Shown: positions 42,639 to 53,712, counted from the first letter of the stretch. The stretch: 64,000 bases of DNA from Simmondsia chinensis (GCA_018398585.1 JAGTTD010000014.1:19653387-19717386); one strand, 5' to 3'. Translations and numbers: made by a program. Notes: generated from the letters alone by a model not told the origin.

Positions 42639-43793
42639 ATGGCTGAGTTGATTGAGTTGTAGGAGAAATTAAGGCAAGAATGGAAACAAGAATGTATGAA
42701 GCTAATGAAGAAACTACCATATTCAGCTAAACCGGTTGCTAACATCAGTTGTGATTATGCTGGTGTTCTTGATGCAAATGAGTTTCCGGAGTTAGCAGAT
42801 AGCGTTAGACAACAGAAGTTCCATGTTGAGCGAAAATAGAGAGTGGAATCTGTTGCCGTTGGAGATGAACTCGTCTCCGATAGTGCCAAAATTGATGAAC
42901 ACGAGCTAGAAGAACCTGAGTTAGAACAAGATGATCCTTATGAAGACTCTATGCTCGAGTTAGAGTATCTTGCTGATGTTGAGGCACAGTATGACATGCA
43001 TCCGGAATGGGAATATGATATCCATGTCATGGGAATGTTAAAGGAAGCAAGGAGTAAAGCAAAGAGAAGCCAACTCAATGACGCATTGAACGATTTTTGG
43101 GAAGCAAAGAAGATTACAAAGAAGAAGTGGAAGCGTGAGGTGGCGTTTCAGACTAGGAGGCTTGATGTTCAACAAGAGCCAACTCAAGATGCTGCCCTTA
43201 CTGATGTCTATACTGGTATACCAGGTTTAGATATGTATGTTGGTATACATGGATTGGTTGCGGCAGAAATTGTGGTTCCAACTAAAAAACTAGATGCCAC
43301 TGCCGAGACATCACTGAAAACATCTCCAAACCTGTTAAGTATTATTCCATGGCAAGCTTTTATGCAGAATCGAAGCACTTACTTTGCTGAGCAATGTCAT
43401 TCTGTTAGAAAAACAATTGTTGTTGCTGCAATGTCATCAAATACTGAGCAAGGTGTGCCTCAGTTCACTTTCGGGCATGCTCGAGTGTTAACTTGGGACC
43501 AGAACAACATCATCGAGGATGCTTTGCAAGGTCTCTTGTGTTGGGTGAAAGATTACAAATGTATAGAGGCTGTAATGCACTGTCGGCGTGCCGATCGGCA
43601 AGTTCGGGATGATCTATTCCTTTATATGAGTGGAGTTGTGACTTATCCAAGTGCAAGTTCTTATGATAGGTTGCCTCCTAATCCGGGAGAAGATTCTCAA
43701 GACTATATGAAGCTGAGAGGAGTCCAATTTTTGTTGAAAGAGGCACTCAAGGTACGAGAGTGCGTTTCAAGGTTCACAACAAACAAAGCTTGA
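42639..43793 (+). pseudogene. novel ORF, N-terminal part
   Basis: The likely start is Met42639 (MAELIEL then stop). The frame is the same through stops at 42660-42662 and 42837-42839 and is then open for 316 codons. The early part is charged (EKLRQEWKQECMKLMKKL), then very acidic (EHELEEPELEQDDPYEDSML). Next come VEAQYDMHPEWEYDIHVMGM, a basic helix-like DFWEAKKITKKKWKREVAF and later FGHARVLTWDQNNIIEDALQ and GLLCWVKDYKCIEAVMHCRR. The acidic-then-basic pattern might suit RNA or capsid binding, but there is no zinc knuckle or capsid signature. I do not recognise the family. The reading frame shifts near 43750 into the next segment. Its length in AT-rich DNA argues for past coding selection. Confidence 0.65.
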
Positions 43794-45826
43794 TTCCTAT
43801 GCAAGCAATTGAGTTGTTGGATGTGTATAAATGATGTAATATGCTGAAAGAGAATGTTGTGCAGCCCAAAATCAGTACAACTGATGTTTTAGCTGATGGA
43901 ATTGATGTTGAAAGTCCCTTTAATCCGGGAAAGATAGATCATGAATGTAGCAAGCCAAAACATGAGGACGAGTTGGAGGAAAAGTTCGAGCAAGCTGGTA
44001 AAATCCTTTTCCGAGGTCAATTTAGGCCAAGACTGATTTCTGAAAGCATTCTTAACATGTTAGAAGTTCACAAATGGGGTACCGATCTGAAAATGGGATC
44101 TGATCATCCAAGATCCATTGGCATTGAAGGTCTTTGGGGTATTTTTGATAATGGTTCTGGTTTGACAGTGCTAGACAGTCATGAGGCATGGATGTTGAGC
44201 TCCAAATTCAGGTTTTGCATTAATCAAGATATAAGCAGAGCGCAAATTCCATTAATACAACCAAATGTGAGTCCTCTTGAGGTTGTGGGGCTTGGTGGTT
44301 GGTATGATTTTGGAATGCAAAAGCTTTTGGCTAGAAATTCAGATCTGTTGCAGTTTTGGAGTATATTACAGACTTATGGAACATCTGTGATTTGTTGTGG
44401 TGTTTCGGAGTGGAAAAATCATATACATAAGCTTCAATATCTTCTCAATGTTTGGATGGAAAAGATCAATGCAACATCAAGGATAATTCTAGTTGAAATT
44501 GGGGTGCACATCAGCAGCAAAGTTTGGAACAGAATTTCTCACATTCTGAAGAAGTTTAAAGCTGTTCAAGAATTCTGTTGGTAGCTTCACTTGCTATATT
44601 TGTTACTCATGCTTGAGAAGGTTGACAAGGAAGCAAAGCTTGATCATTTGAAGTATATTTGGTGGTTGAATGAGCTTTGGATCCAGGAAATATTCAAGAA
44701 CAGGATGAAAGTTGTGAGCTGCAGCCTTGGAAGTGTCGCTTGGAATGTTTTGGGTGTTCAAGTTATGTCATTGTGCACTTGGCATTCAAGAATGGTTTAT
44801 GAACTCCTAATTGGTGTGTTCTATGCAAGAGTTTGGGAAGAAGTGGCTAAAAATTTCAGATCTTACAAGCTTACAATCAAGGTTCAAGCCATTGAATCTG
44901 AAGCTGCTGTAAATGTTGATAATTCTGGGAGAATTCCAATTTTTTCATTAACAGCAGTAAATAAGATGCTCAAAGGGAATTTGATTGTTGCTATTATGTC
45001 TTTTGGAAGGTGTAATAACTTGTTCACATCAATGAGCCTCCATTTGAACAAGAAACGAGCTGAATTCTGTCAATATGAGTTGCATCGAGTTAGCACTGCT
45101 GAATTACTGGACTCTGCAGCAAATTACGTGCAATTGGAAAGCAATCTAGAATTTGTTGAGCATGTTATGAGTTGGTCTAATATGTGGATGTTTGAACAAC
45201 ACAAATTTTGGATAAGATCCAAAATGAAAGAGTCACAGCTGCACCTTTATGGAATTCCAATGTGTTGGGTTGCCATGATCAAGAATTGGGGTTGTTGGAG
45301 CTGCGTTTGGGAATGCCTACAACCAGAATTTGGTGTTAGGTCCTCTGGGTTTGAGCTTGGAAGGCCTCCCGAGAAGTTAAAGAACTCCAAATGCATTCTT
45401 GTGGGTTTCATGACATTCAGGTTTTGTGGTGCAGCATTTTACATCCTGAATTACAGAGTTGTTGCTGCGTGTTGGGACTTTCATCAGCAAGACTGGGTTG
45501 TGAGCTGTATTAACCACTTCATGAGGGGTTGTAATGTTTGGTTTGATCGGTGTAGACCTCCTGAAGAGTATTATATACTCAAACGCAGACATTACATCGA
45601 GATAAATGACATACAATGTGCTCTGCAGAACGTTCAGATTGAAGTGCTCATTGGTCATCCCAGCTGCAAATTTCAGCAAAACTTCATCATTTCAATTACC
45701 TTTTCCTATGCAACTATAGTTCTTCATTGTTATAACTCTCTTCTATTCTTGAGGACAAGAATGTTTTCAAGGGGAAGGGAATGTTATAAACCGAGAATCC
45801 GAGGCATGAACCCGTGGGGGCTGTGA
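43751..45826 (+). pseudogene. novel ORF, C-terminal part
   Basis: The frame continues from about 43751 (GTRVRFKVHNKQSLIPMQAI) through a TGA at 43832-43834, is open 43841-44584, has a TAG at 44582-44584, then is open to 45826, just inside the 3' LTR. The content is Trp-, Cys- and Phe-rich: GLWGIFDNGSGLTVLDSHEA, GWYDFGMQKLLARNSDLLQF, SVICCGVSEWKNHIHKLQYL, HVMSWSNMWMFEQHKFWIRS, CWVAMIKNWGCWSCVWECLQ. The many W/C residues suggest a folded globular protein. I cannot match it to a retrotransposon enzyme or to a plant gene family. All four stops in the two segments are one transition from a sense codon. Confidence 0.65.
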
Positions 45827-46291
45827 AGCTGTCCTGCTGCTAAGTTGTTGCTGTTAGCTGTTGTGGCTGCCATTGCTACTGCATTGTGGTCATTTGGTGT
45901 AGCTGAAAGTTGTATTAGAGTGTTGGTATTGTAATTAGTAGTATAAGCTTTGGTTGTGTCATGTGTAAGTGAGTTTAAGTGTGGTCTTGCTTAGGAAGTC
46001 TATGGCTGGTCAAGGTGGGCGGCTAATTGGTTAGGTGGCGGTTAAGTTGGTTAGTCCTTGTGTGGCTATATGCAATGTAATAAATCTTATCATGTAAGTA
46101 GTATAAATAGTAAGGCTTAGGCTTGTAATCTCATATAACTTTTGATGAATTAATTGATATCTTTGATATCCTCTCTACTTTCTCATCTCTTTTCCCTTCT
46201 TTCTCATCTAAACTCTTTAGTCTTTTCTCATCTCATACTCTCTCTATCCCAACCAAGATAAGGCTCAAGAGCGATCTTTCAAACCTTAACA
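45782..46291 (+). repeat. 3' LTR of the novel-ORF element
   Basis: 510 bp, TGTTATAAACC to CCTTAACA, preceded by the purine tract. Outer-element gag sequence follows immediately. Confidence 0.9.
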
Positions 46292-47725
46292 TAAATCTTC
46301 ACTGTCAGAATCACCTCTTGCACAGGATCCTCTTGCAGACATTAAAGCTTGGGATTTGCATCTATGCCCAGGCTGAAAAGGCTGGTTGCAACAATAACAT
46401 AGCCTCACTGAGCTCTTATCAACAGCACGGTTGAATCTGGAACTTGGAGCATCTTTATGTTGCGACCTGAAGTTGCTACATTTAATCTTATTCTTGTCAC
46501 TTGAAGTTGCTAGAGTAGCTTCAATCAACTTAGCCTTGTTATAAACATTAGACAGTGTCTTAGGACCTATGGCCTTCACTATATTCTTGATCATAGGCTT
46601 CAAACCACTAACGAAACAAGAAACATAATATGCCTCTGAATCATCTGGAAAAATGGGTATCATTGACAACAGGTTAGCTCGTAGATTCTCAAATATGATC
46701 ATGTATTCCCTCACGGTAGAGGTTTGATACACCTTATTAAAATTGTCCACTACATCACATATCTCCTCTTCTCCATATCGTTCACACAATTCTTCTACGA
46801 ATTGGCCCCAAGAAAGGTTAGGTTTTCTCTTCAACAAACTATAATACCACACCTCATGATCTCCATGTAAGTGTACTACAGCTAGCTCAACTCTTTCAGC
46901 TTCACTTATGTTGTAATATTGAAAGTACCGATCACACCGTCTCAACCATGACTCCGGTTGTTTACCATCAAAAGGCTCGATTTCCACTCTTGGCTGCCAG
47001 TGAGAACTACTCCTGCCACCAGATGAAATATCATTACTCACTGATCTTTGTTGAAAATGCTGATCAGGAGGTCTACCTTGATGTTCGAAATCATCAACTG
47101 CATTTCTGTGGTGAATAACAAAATTAGGGAGCCTTGAATTCTGATCAGAATTCAAACCATTCACTCTGGAATGAGCTCGTTCTGTGGCTCGATCATGATT
47201 CTCTGCAGCAATTTCAGCCTGTGGAGGTTGATCATCAACTGATCTGATCTGAATTGAAGGTCCTGCCTCAGGTTGAATCATTGAAGGTTTACCTCGATTC
47301 CTTTCTAAACTTTCAGTCCTGCCATTGTGAACTTGCGGTTGAACTATTTCAGCTGGGGGAATGATCTGACTAGCAGGCTTAAGAATCGCATTAACTGAAT
47401 ATTCTCCTTGCTTATTAACCTGATCCTACAATTTCATAAGTTTTGCCTCAATTTTCTGCAACCAATCCTCTTTTTTCAGGTCACTTTCCAGCAGTAACTG
47501 CTGCATGTTTAAAAGCATTCGCTCCTGAAATTGATCAAACTTCTGATCCAGCTTTTCTACATTGTTAAGGCGATCATGTATGTCTTGGAGATGAGTAGTA
47601 GTAAGATTCTGAGGTCCGGTAGGAACATTTGCACCAGCTTCAGTAGCATGAGGCACATCAGAACCAGCAACTGCAGCTGCATAGGTTCCTTCAGCTCCTG
47701 ATCAGGTCCTCACACCATCAGCCAT
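46292..47725 (-). pseudogene. gag of the 37287-47994 element
   Basis: Starts at Met47725 (MADGVRT, then a stop), continues 47426-47656 with a coiled-coil-like LQDIHDRLNNVEKLDQKFDQ, and after another break 46286-47281. There it has RVEIEPFDGKQPESWLRRCD, RYFQYYNISEAERVELAVVH, CERYGEEEICDVVDNFNKVY and the zinc knuckle CYCCNQPFQPGHRC. The frame ends at GDSDSEDL, where the nested element interrupts it. It resumes in the protease at 41035. Capsid and nucleocapsid motifs are well preserved. Confidence 0.9.
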
Positions 47726-47747
47726 GTTTTGATTGCTTGACTAGAGC

Positions 47748-47994
47748 TTACATGACTAGAGCTTATTTATACTTGATCTAAAACATTGAATCAAGACCCA
47801 AGCACTAACCGACTCCTAACTAAATCTGCTCCAAAATACAAATCAGCCGCCACACTTGACTTGCCTTGACCCCTAACCGACTCATGGCGCCAAAATGTCC
47901 TGCCAACTAATATTTGAACACTTTACAAAACAACACAAAAGCAAATCATGAGATACAAGATCAATGCTAACTAAAAACTTAAGGAATCATAACA
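47748..47994 (-). repeat. 5' LTR of the 37287-47994 element, truncated
   Basis: Matches 37430-37670 and ends CATAACA at 47994. Near the break a short repeat, CTAGAGCTTACATGACTAGA, duplicates the LTR word CTAGAGCTTA. About 140 bp of U5 and the primer site are missing, so the element could not be copied again. Confidence 0.85.
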
Positions 47995-48296
47995 GTTAGG
48001 TGGACTTATGTTCGTGCCACTAATTAGGGCTTTGACGGCCAAGACTTGTCCCCTGATTGATTGAATATGGTTTGCACCATCTTAATTTTTCCAAGCCTAA
48101 ACTCATTCAAGTTATTATAAGTCCAGGGGACTCGGGCTTCTAAGTGGACTGCTGAGCTCTGGTTTTGTCTCCACCCTAGTTCCTAACTTTTAAGTGTACG
48201 AGGAAAGGTATCTATGGACCCTACTCTGTCACTATAACTGCCACTTGAGTTAAGTCAATGTCCTCTCATTTTCCATTATAAAAATACATAAAAAAA
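47995..48296 (+). repeat. Tat/Ogre-like 3' LTR, right part
   Basis: Continues the LTR broken at 37286 (CTAATTAGGGCTTTGACGGCC, matching about 8380 and 18936). It is cut at 48296 by the reverse copia LTR. Confidence 0.8.
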
Positions 48297-50203
48297 TGTT
48301 GGGACAAATTTTAAAATTTTCCATAATTAATTAAATTAATGCAGTAGAACGGTTTAAAATAAACCTGCAGGAGAATTAAAATTCCTAGTTTTAAATCTAC
48401 ACGCCACTACTCTAAAACATCCATAATAATAACATGAATATTAACTAGCATAATAAAATACTATAAATGAATAGAGGAGAAAAACTAAAAAGAAAGAAGA
48501 ATAACCAGATATTGCTCCAAGAAAGAAAACCGAGAATTAAACACCTTCTACACAATCACCTCAAAAACCCAAAGTGTGGGAGCCAAAAAATATTAAACTA
48601 AGAGAAAATTTTCAATGGAAATTTTCTCTCTATTAGAGCTCCGAAAGTCAACACTTTTAGGAAACCTTTAATTTTTTTTAATTGATGGTAAACTTTAATT
48701 CTAGGACTCATATTTATAGTAGGCTACTAACGTGAAAAAATTAATGAAAATCGATGTGGGATTCATTAAAAACCAACAAGAAACGACGTCTAATACTGCA
48801 GGGGGAATCCGTGCTTTGACATGTTGAAAACGCCACATGTCGCCACCTGATTGGTCCACGTGCAAAGGTACGAATTGCCAGTGTTACCTTACCAAGAACA
48901 TGCCACATGGCATGTTCTGAATGGCCTGTGCCCAAAGGGGAGGATCGACTCTATGGGACGCACGTGTCGTACACTGGTTGGTTCGTTTGCAAGTACGCAA
49001 ATCACCAGCGTTTAATTTTTTTTTTTTTTAGATTTCCACATGTAAAAATTCATCATATTAATTTTATTTTAAAAAATTATTTGATTTTATAATTTTAACT
49101 TTTATTCATCTAATGAATAATATTTAGCAAATTTTAATTTAATCATCTCATGAATAAATAATTCATCTTATGAATTCTTTAATATTTTTCTGATAGTATT
49201 TAAAATAGAGGCTTGCAAAGGAACCTCAGAGACAATTTAAATCTAGCTACAAATGGGTTAAATTAATTACCATCTCATGATAAAATTTAATTATCATTTA
49301 GTGGGACTTAATTCCACTATATAAATCTCATTGCATTCTAAAGTTAAATTATTTTATTCGATAATACCCAAATAGACTATATTGACAACAACCACCCCCT
49401 ACTAGATATCCATGAGGAAAAATAACTATTACTACTATCATTATTTTTCACACAGCTTTACCATTAGTTCCCAACTCGCCTTTTTTCGATTAATTCATTT
49501 TTACTTGAACAAATTCATAATATAAGTTCCAAATGTCAAACACTTGGAACACTTTGCCAAAAGTTTTTAAATTAATTCAAACACTTGTGAATCAACTAAG
49601 GGGACATTTGTGTCTCATTAGAGACTATAGATTCCATATTGAATACCTGATCCCTGTCACACTTCATGCCGTTACCCATTGCACGTGGGACTTTGGCCAT
49701 TTATTGAGACCTTACTTATAGTGCACCAAGATAACTAGCATTCCATACACAAGTCTAGAATACTCTCAAGATTTAGAATCATTGTTCAAACAGTACATCA
49801 TGAATCACTCATTTCCGATAGTAGTGTAGAAACAAGTAACTCATATGGTCCAATTCAGTGTATTAATCTTATTGAATACACCAATGTCAGGTCATCTAAA
49901 GTGTCACATTATAGCCTTAGCAAACAAGTAGTCCAAACTCATCACTGACTACGTGTCAAATAACATTTCACTCTATTTGTTCCAAGTCTATGTATAGCTA
50001 ATCTCTTTATTCACTTAGAACAAACATGTAAATATAGTTTGAAGACTACATCCATCTCATACATGTCGCTTAAAAGAAAATCTCAAGGAATATATATACT
50101 CACTTACACAAATTCAATGAGGAAGACTGAAACTTGAATCTCATTCTATAATAAAGTAATAATTGCATGATAAATATGGATTTTTAGGACATTATTCTTG
50201 ACA
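48297..50203 (-). repeat. 3' LTR of reverse copia element A
   Basis: 1,907 bp. On the minus strand it runs TGTCAAGAATAATGTCC to TTTGTCCCAACA and follows the 10188 LTR throughout, including a GC-rich CACGTG island (48860-48970) and TATA box (about 48709). The copia purine tract GGACAAGTGGGAGATTG lies next to it on the minus strand (about 50204-50220). Confidence 0.85.
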
Positions 50204-50379
50204 ATCTCCCACTTGTCCTAAATCCAATTTGCTGTACACTTTAATCTCATCCCTTCTAAATATGATCCAAAAATCTTCTGAGTCAAAGTCTTTGTAAAAA
50301 GATCTGCAAGGTTATTGCATGTATCTATCTCCAAGATTGCTATCTCACCCTTTTCCACATAGTCTCTATTGAGGTGGTA

Positions 50380-50499
50380 CAACAACAACCGTTCCAATGC
50401 CTCAAGTGCTCCCGCTTGCGCGGGGTCTAGGAGGGGTAGGATGTACACAGCCTCACCCCATCAGGGTAAGACCCTGACGAGAGATTGTTTCCGAGGACT
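50380..50499 (+). mobile_element. SINE fragment, 120 bp
   Basis: Flanked by 16-bp direct repeats differing at one base (CTCTATTGAGGTGGTA 50364-50379; CTCTAATGAGGTGGTA 50500-50515). It contains GTGCTCCCGCTTGCGCGGGG, GGATGTACACAGCCTCACCC and GATTGTTTCC, the same SINE group as 33918-34062. It lacks an A tail. Confidence 0.8.
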
Positions 50500-50622
50500 C
50501 TCTAATGAGGTGGTATTTCCTTTTAATGTGTTTGGACGTCTTGTATCTCCTAATCCCTTTAGAATTAGCCACCTCACCCGAGTTGTTACAAATTATTGTA
50601 ATGGATGTTTGACCATGTCTAA

Positions 50623-51251
50623 TGTTATGATTCGAGAATTCAAGGATTTGGGGTGTGTTGCTAATGGTTCGGTTGGGCTGCTGCGGCTTGCTGTTATGCT
50701 GCATTTTGGTCCTGATATTGCTGATAAAGATGTAATAGCATTAGTTAGTAAGTGTTATGTGTGTGGTTAGTTAGTCTTAGTTAGCTACATTGTAATAAGC
50801 TGCTAGTATAACCTGCATTGCAATAATTCTGCAAGTGTCTGCGTGAAAGCCTGCAGGTTAGTTGCTGATAGGATGTTTGGTGCTAGATTTGGTTTAGGTG
50901 ATTGTTAGAGTTAGTTAGTTAGATACTTTCTAGATGCTTCTAATTAGTTCCTAAGTCGGTTAAGCTTTGGGATCTAGATACATTGTATTAGCTTTGCATG
51001 TCTTGCCTATAAGTAGTTAAGGAAGTGTATTATGCAGATAATTCAATCAAATATCTGAAAAATATCTCATTTGAGATCAAATCTTCTCTCTCATCTAACT
51101 CTCTCTATTTCTCATCTCCTTTCCCTTCTTATCTCATCTAAGTCCAAAATCTCTACTTTCTCATCTCAATTTCACTTCTTTCTCATCTCAAAGTCTCAAC
51201 CTATCCCTATTTTACTTAGCTTATGTTTGGGAATTGATCCCGATCATAACA
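50623..51251 (+). repeat. solo LTR of a Reina-like gypsy
   Basis: 629 bp with a perfect TSD TCTAA (50618-50622 and 51252-51256). It starts TGTTATGATTC, ends CGATCATAACA, and carries the CT-rich tract (about 51085-51215) typical of these LTRs. The end forms a bulged inverted repeat, TTATG 51221-51225 / CATAA 51245-51249, with TTGGGA/TCCCGA inside. The copia RNase H frame continues on both sides. A solo LTR arises by LTR-LTR recombination. Confidence 0.9.
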
Positions 51252-51543
51252 TCTAACTACCTCAAGATCTTTCAGGTCCTTTTTGGGCCAACGTGCAGCT
51301 TCTAAAGCTGCAACATATTCGGCTTCCATGGTAGAGTCAGCAATACAAAACTACTTGACACTCCTCCAATTGATGGCTCCACCACCAAGGGTAAAGACAT
51401 ATCCTGATGTCGAACATCTGGCATCTCTATCTGACTGAAAATCTGAATTAGTATAGCCAACTGGAACCAACTCGTCACTATGTAATATTAGCACATAATC
51501 TCTACTTCTTTTCAAGTACTTGAGAATATGAAAGCAAAGATGG

Positions 51544-51747
51544 AGAACTGATTGTTGAGCCAGAAGCCATCTTGGATTGAAGGATAATCAAAAGAAATAT
51601 CCTTCCCATAGCTAAACTATTGGTGAAATGGACTGATTTAAGTCAACAACAGTCTACATGGGAAGATTACACCTTCTTAAGAAGCCAACTCCCAAATTTT
51701 AAGGATTGGCTCTTGGGGGGTAATGTTACCACAATTAATCTAAAAAT
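51544..51747 (+). pseudogene. chromodomain tail of a chromovirus, with purine tract and LTR start
   Basis: The plus strand reads ELIVEPEAILD, stop, RIIKRNILPIAKLLVKWTDL and SQQQSTWEDYTFLRSQLPNF. LVKWTDL...STWED is a chromodomain-type motif at the end of gypsy Pol. A purine tract CTTGGGGGGTAA and an LTR-like start TGTTACCACA (51724) follow, but copia element B cuts the LTR after 24 bp. This is a remnant of a further gypsy family that is otherwise absent from the window. Confidence 0.75.
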
Positions 51748-53712
51748 TGTTTGGAACGTATTTCAAAAACTTTTCTCTAAACGACTAGAGCGGACGTAAA
51801 TTTTAAAATTCTTAATTTTAAATCTAATGCCCTAATTTAATTAAACTATTTAATTAGAAGCTCATAATATAACAATCAAAACATCGAATAAAACAAGTAC
51901 AAACATGGCACGTAGAATAGATGAAATAAAGGAAAGAACAAATAAAATATCAAATACTTAATTTAGAAATAACTGAAGCGCAAATCTAAGCTCCGAATTT
52001 GTAGATCTAAAATAAGAAGAAGATATTTCTTGACACCTCGAGATCTTCTTCACAATGGCCTATTTTAGCACCGGAGTGTGGGCTCCCAAAATATTTAATT
52101 TAGGAAAAATTTCAAAACGAAAATTTTCTTTTAATCTTTCCAAAAAAAATTTCAAAAAAATTGTGCTAAATATAAATTTAGAAAATCTCTAAAGCAATTT
52201 TAGGTTTTTCAACATGAGAGAAAACTAGGTTCCAAAACCTAAAAACAAAAACTTAAATCATTAATTCTCTTACGGCAAATACCCATGAATTTATAAGCAA
52301 AAAAGGCATTGACACATGGCGGCACTCGATTCGCCCAAAGGCACGCACATGGATCGCTAATCTCTTTTTTTAAAATATCAGCTAAATGTGTCGCTCTCCC
52401 ATTTGCCCTACCTCAAAGGGGCAAATAAGGACCTGGGCAGCCAGCGTGCGATACGTGTCGCGTACTGCTTGGCTTGTTGTTGATGCCACGGATTAGACCC
52501 TATGCGCATATTGTTTTTTTTTTTTATTTAAATTCCCACATATACAAAATTCATCTTATGAATATTATTTCAGAAAATTAATTTATTCATCTTATGAATA
52601 AATAATTTATCTTTCATCTCGTGAATTTTGTTCAGCAAAAATTAATTTATTCATCCCGTTACCAGATAATTCATCCCATGAATTTAATTCAAATTTTCGA
52701 ATTGTGCTTAAGTTGAGGCTTGCGGAGGGATCTTAAGGACAAGTTAACTCTAGCTCCAAATGGGTCAAATCTAATTGTCATCTCATGATAATAATTGACT
52801 GCCAATTAATAAAATTTAATTCCACTAAATAAGTTTTACTGCACTCTAGAATTAAATATATTCATTCACGGATTCCCTAAATAATTTTATTACGACAATC
52901 AACCCCTCTATTAAATATCTGTGGGCAAAAATAACCTTAACTACTACCATTATTTTTCTCACCTCTATCACCATAGTTCCTGACTCATCCTTCTCCAACA
53001 ATTTATAATACATAAACAATTTCTGTATTAATTCAAATGTAAAACATATGGAATACTCTAGCCAAAGATTCTAGAATTTGTTCGTATATTTGCAAATCAA
53101 CTTGGGGGACATCTTTCGTTGTCAATTCCCAGTAAAATATCCGTTCCAAAAATATTTCATGCCATTGCCCAACGATGTCAGATCCTAGTTATTCAGTTTT
53201 AACCTCATCATTTTGCTTATCAAAGCAATTAACATTTCATGCACGAGTTCGGACTATTTCTCGGATTAAGAGTTATTGTCTTATAGAATTAATTATTTCT
53301 GATAGCAGTAAAGAAACAATTAATTCAGGTGGTCCTGCTCGGTGTTCCAATCTTTATTGAAAATATCAACATAATACTCTTGGATCCCCATCCACATGAC
53401 CAAGACAAGTCATGAAAAGTATCATATTATACTCTTATCAGACAAGTTATCCAAACTCTTCGACTACGAACATATTTTAACAACATGTCACTAATTTGAT
53501 CTAAGTCTGTCCATGGTTCAATCTCATTGACCACTTAAACCAAACCTGACAAGTCATCTTGGACAACGTCCATCGAGATGGACGTTGTAGAAAACATTCA
53601 CATGCATGTTTAACTCGTAAAACATAATTAGAAAATAAATAAATAAAACAATTTCATTCATTTAATATTTAAAACTAACTAATTGGGTTTTTTTAGGACA
53701 CCTATCCCAACA
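51748..53712 (-). repeat. 3' LTR of copia element B
   Basis: 1,965 bp. On the minus strand it runs TGTTGGGATAGGTGTCC to TACGTTCCAAACA. It matches 58538-59853 over the shared length. A GC-rich promoter-like island lies at about 52310-52480. Confidence 0.85.

Larger units (their letters stand above)
41036..46291 (+). mobile_element. non-autonomous gypsy-type LTR element with a long novel ORF
   Basis: 5,256 bp with LTRs 41036-41549 and 45782-46291, primer site CTAGTATCAGAGCC (41551-41564) and purine tract AAGGGGAAGGGAA (about 45769-45781). Imperfect direct repeats flank it (CAAT / TAAAT). It is inserted between the gag and protease coding parts of the 37287-47994 element, in the opposite orientation. 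The interior carries no RT, RNase H, integrase or protease but has about 1,060 codons of a protein I do not recognise (42639-45826). The 3' end context GACAAGAATGTTTTCAAG is shared with the Reina-like element at 494-511, suggesting which autonomous family mobilised it. Confidence 0.9.
37287..47994 (-). mobile_element. Reina-like gypsy element with another element nested in it
   Basis: Flanked by the perfect TSD GTTAG (37282-37286 and 47995-47999). The 3' LTR is 37287-37670 (384 bp). The 5' LTR, 47748-47994, is shortened, lacking its U5 part, and the primer site is gone, so gag begins right after it. Removing the inner element 41036-46291 gives ~5.45 kb with gag, protease, RT, RNase H, integrase and chromodomain-like tail in order. 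The frame reads across the removed insert (...GDSDSEDL then LEDEVEISMKAL), which proves the nesting. Confidence 0.9.
50204..51543 (-). pseudogene. RNase H region of copia element A, with two insertions
   Basis: Read on the minus strand from 51543: HILKYLKRSRDYVLILHSDE, LVPVGYTNSDFQSDRDARCS, TSGYVFTLGGGAINWRS, CIADSTMEAEYVAALEAA. Beyond the solo LTR it reads KTSKHIKRKYHLIRE, and beyond the SINE RDYVEKGEIAILEIDTCNNL, ADLFTKTLTQKIF. These are the ordered blocks of copia RNase H (TDSD-, STMEAEYVA-, KHI..RYH..R..V..G). Everything upstream of this domain (RT, integrase, gag) is outside the window or lost. Interrupted at 50380-50499 and 50623-51251. Confidence 0.85.

Noticed and set aside
42536..42745. 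Minus-strand 69-codon ORF overlapping the start of the novel ORF
   Set aside because: Shadow of the sense frame, with no domain.
45753..45826. C-terminal end of the novel ORF as truly coding
   Set aside because: The frame simply remains open through the polypurine tract into the 3' LTR. The real protein end is probably earlier, but I cannot fix it.
51071..51256. Ser-rich ORF resembling a signal peptide
   Set aside because: It is a translation of the CT-rich tract inside a solo LTR.
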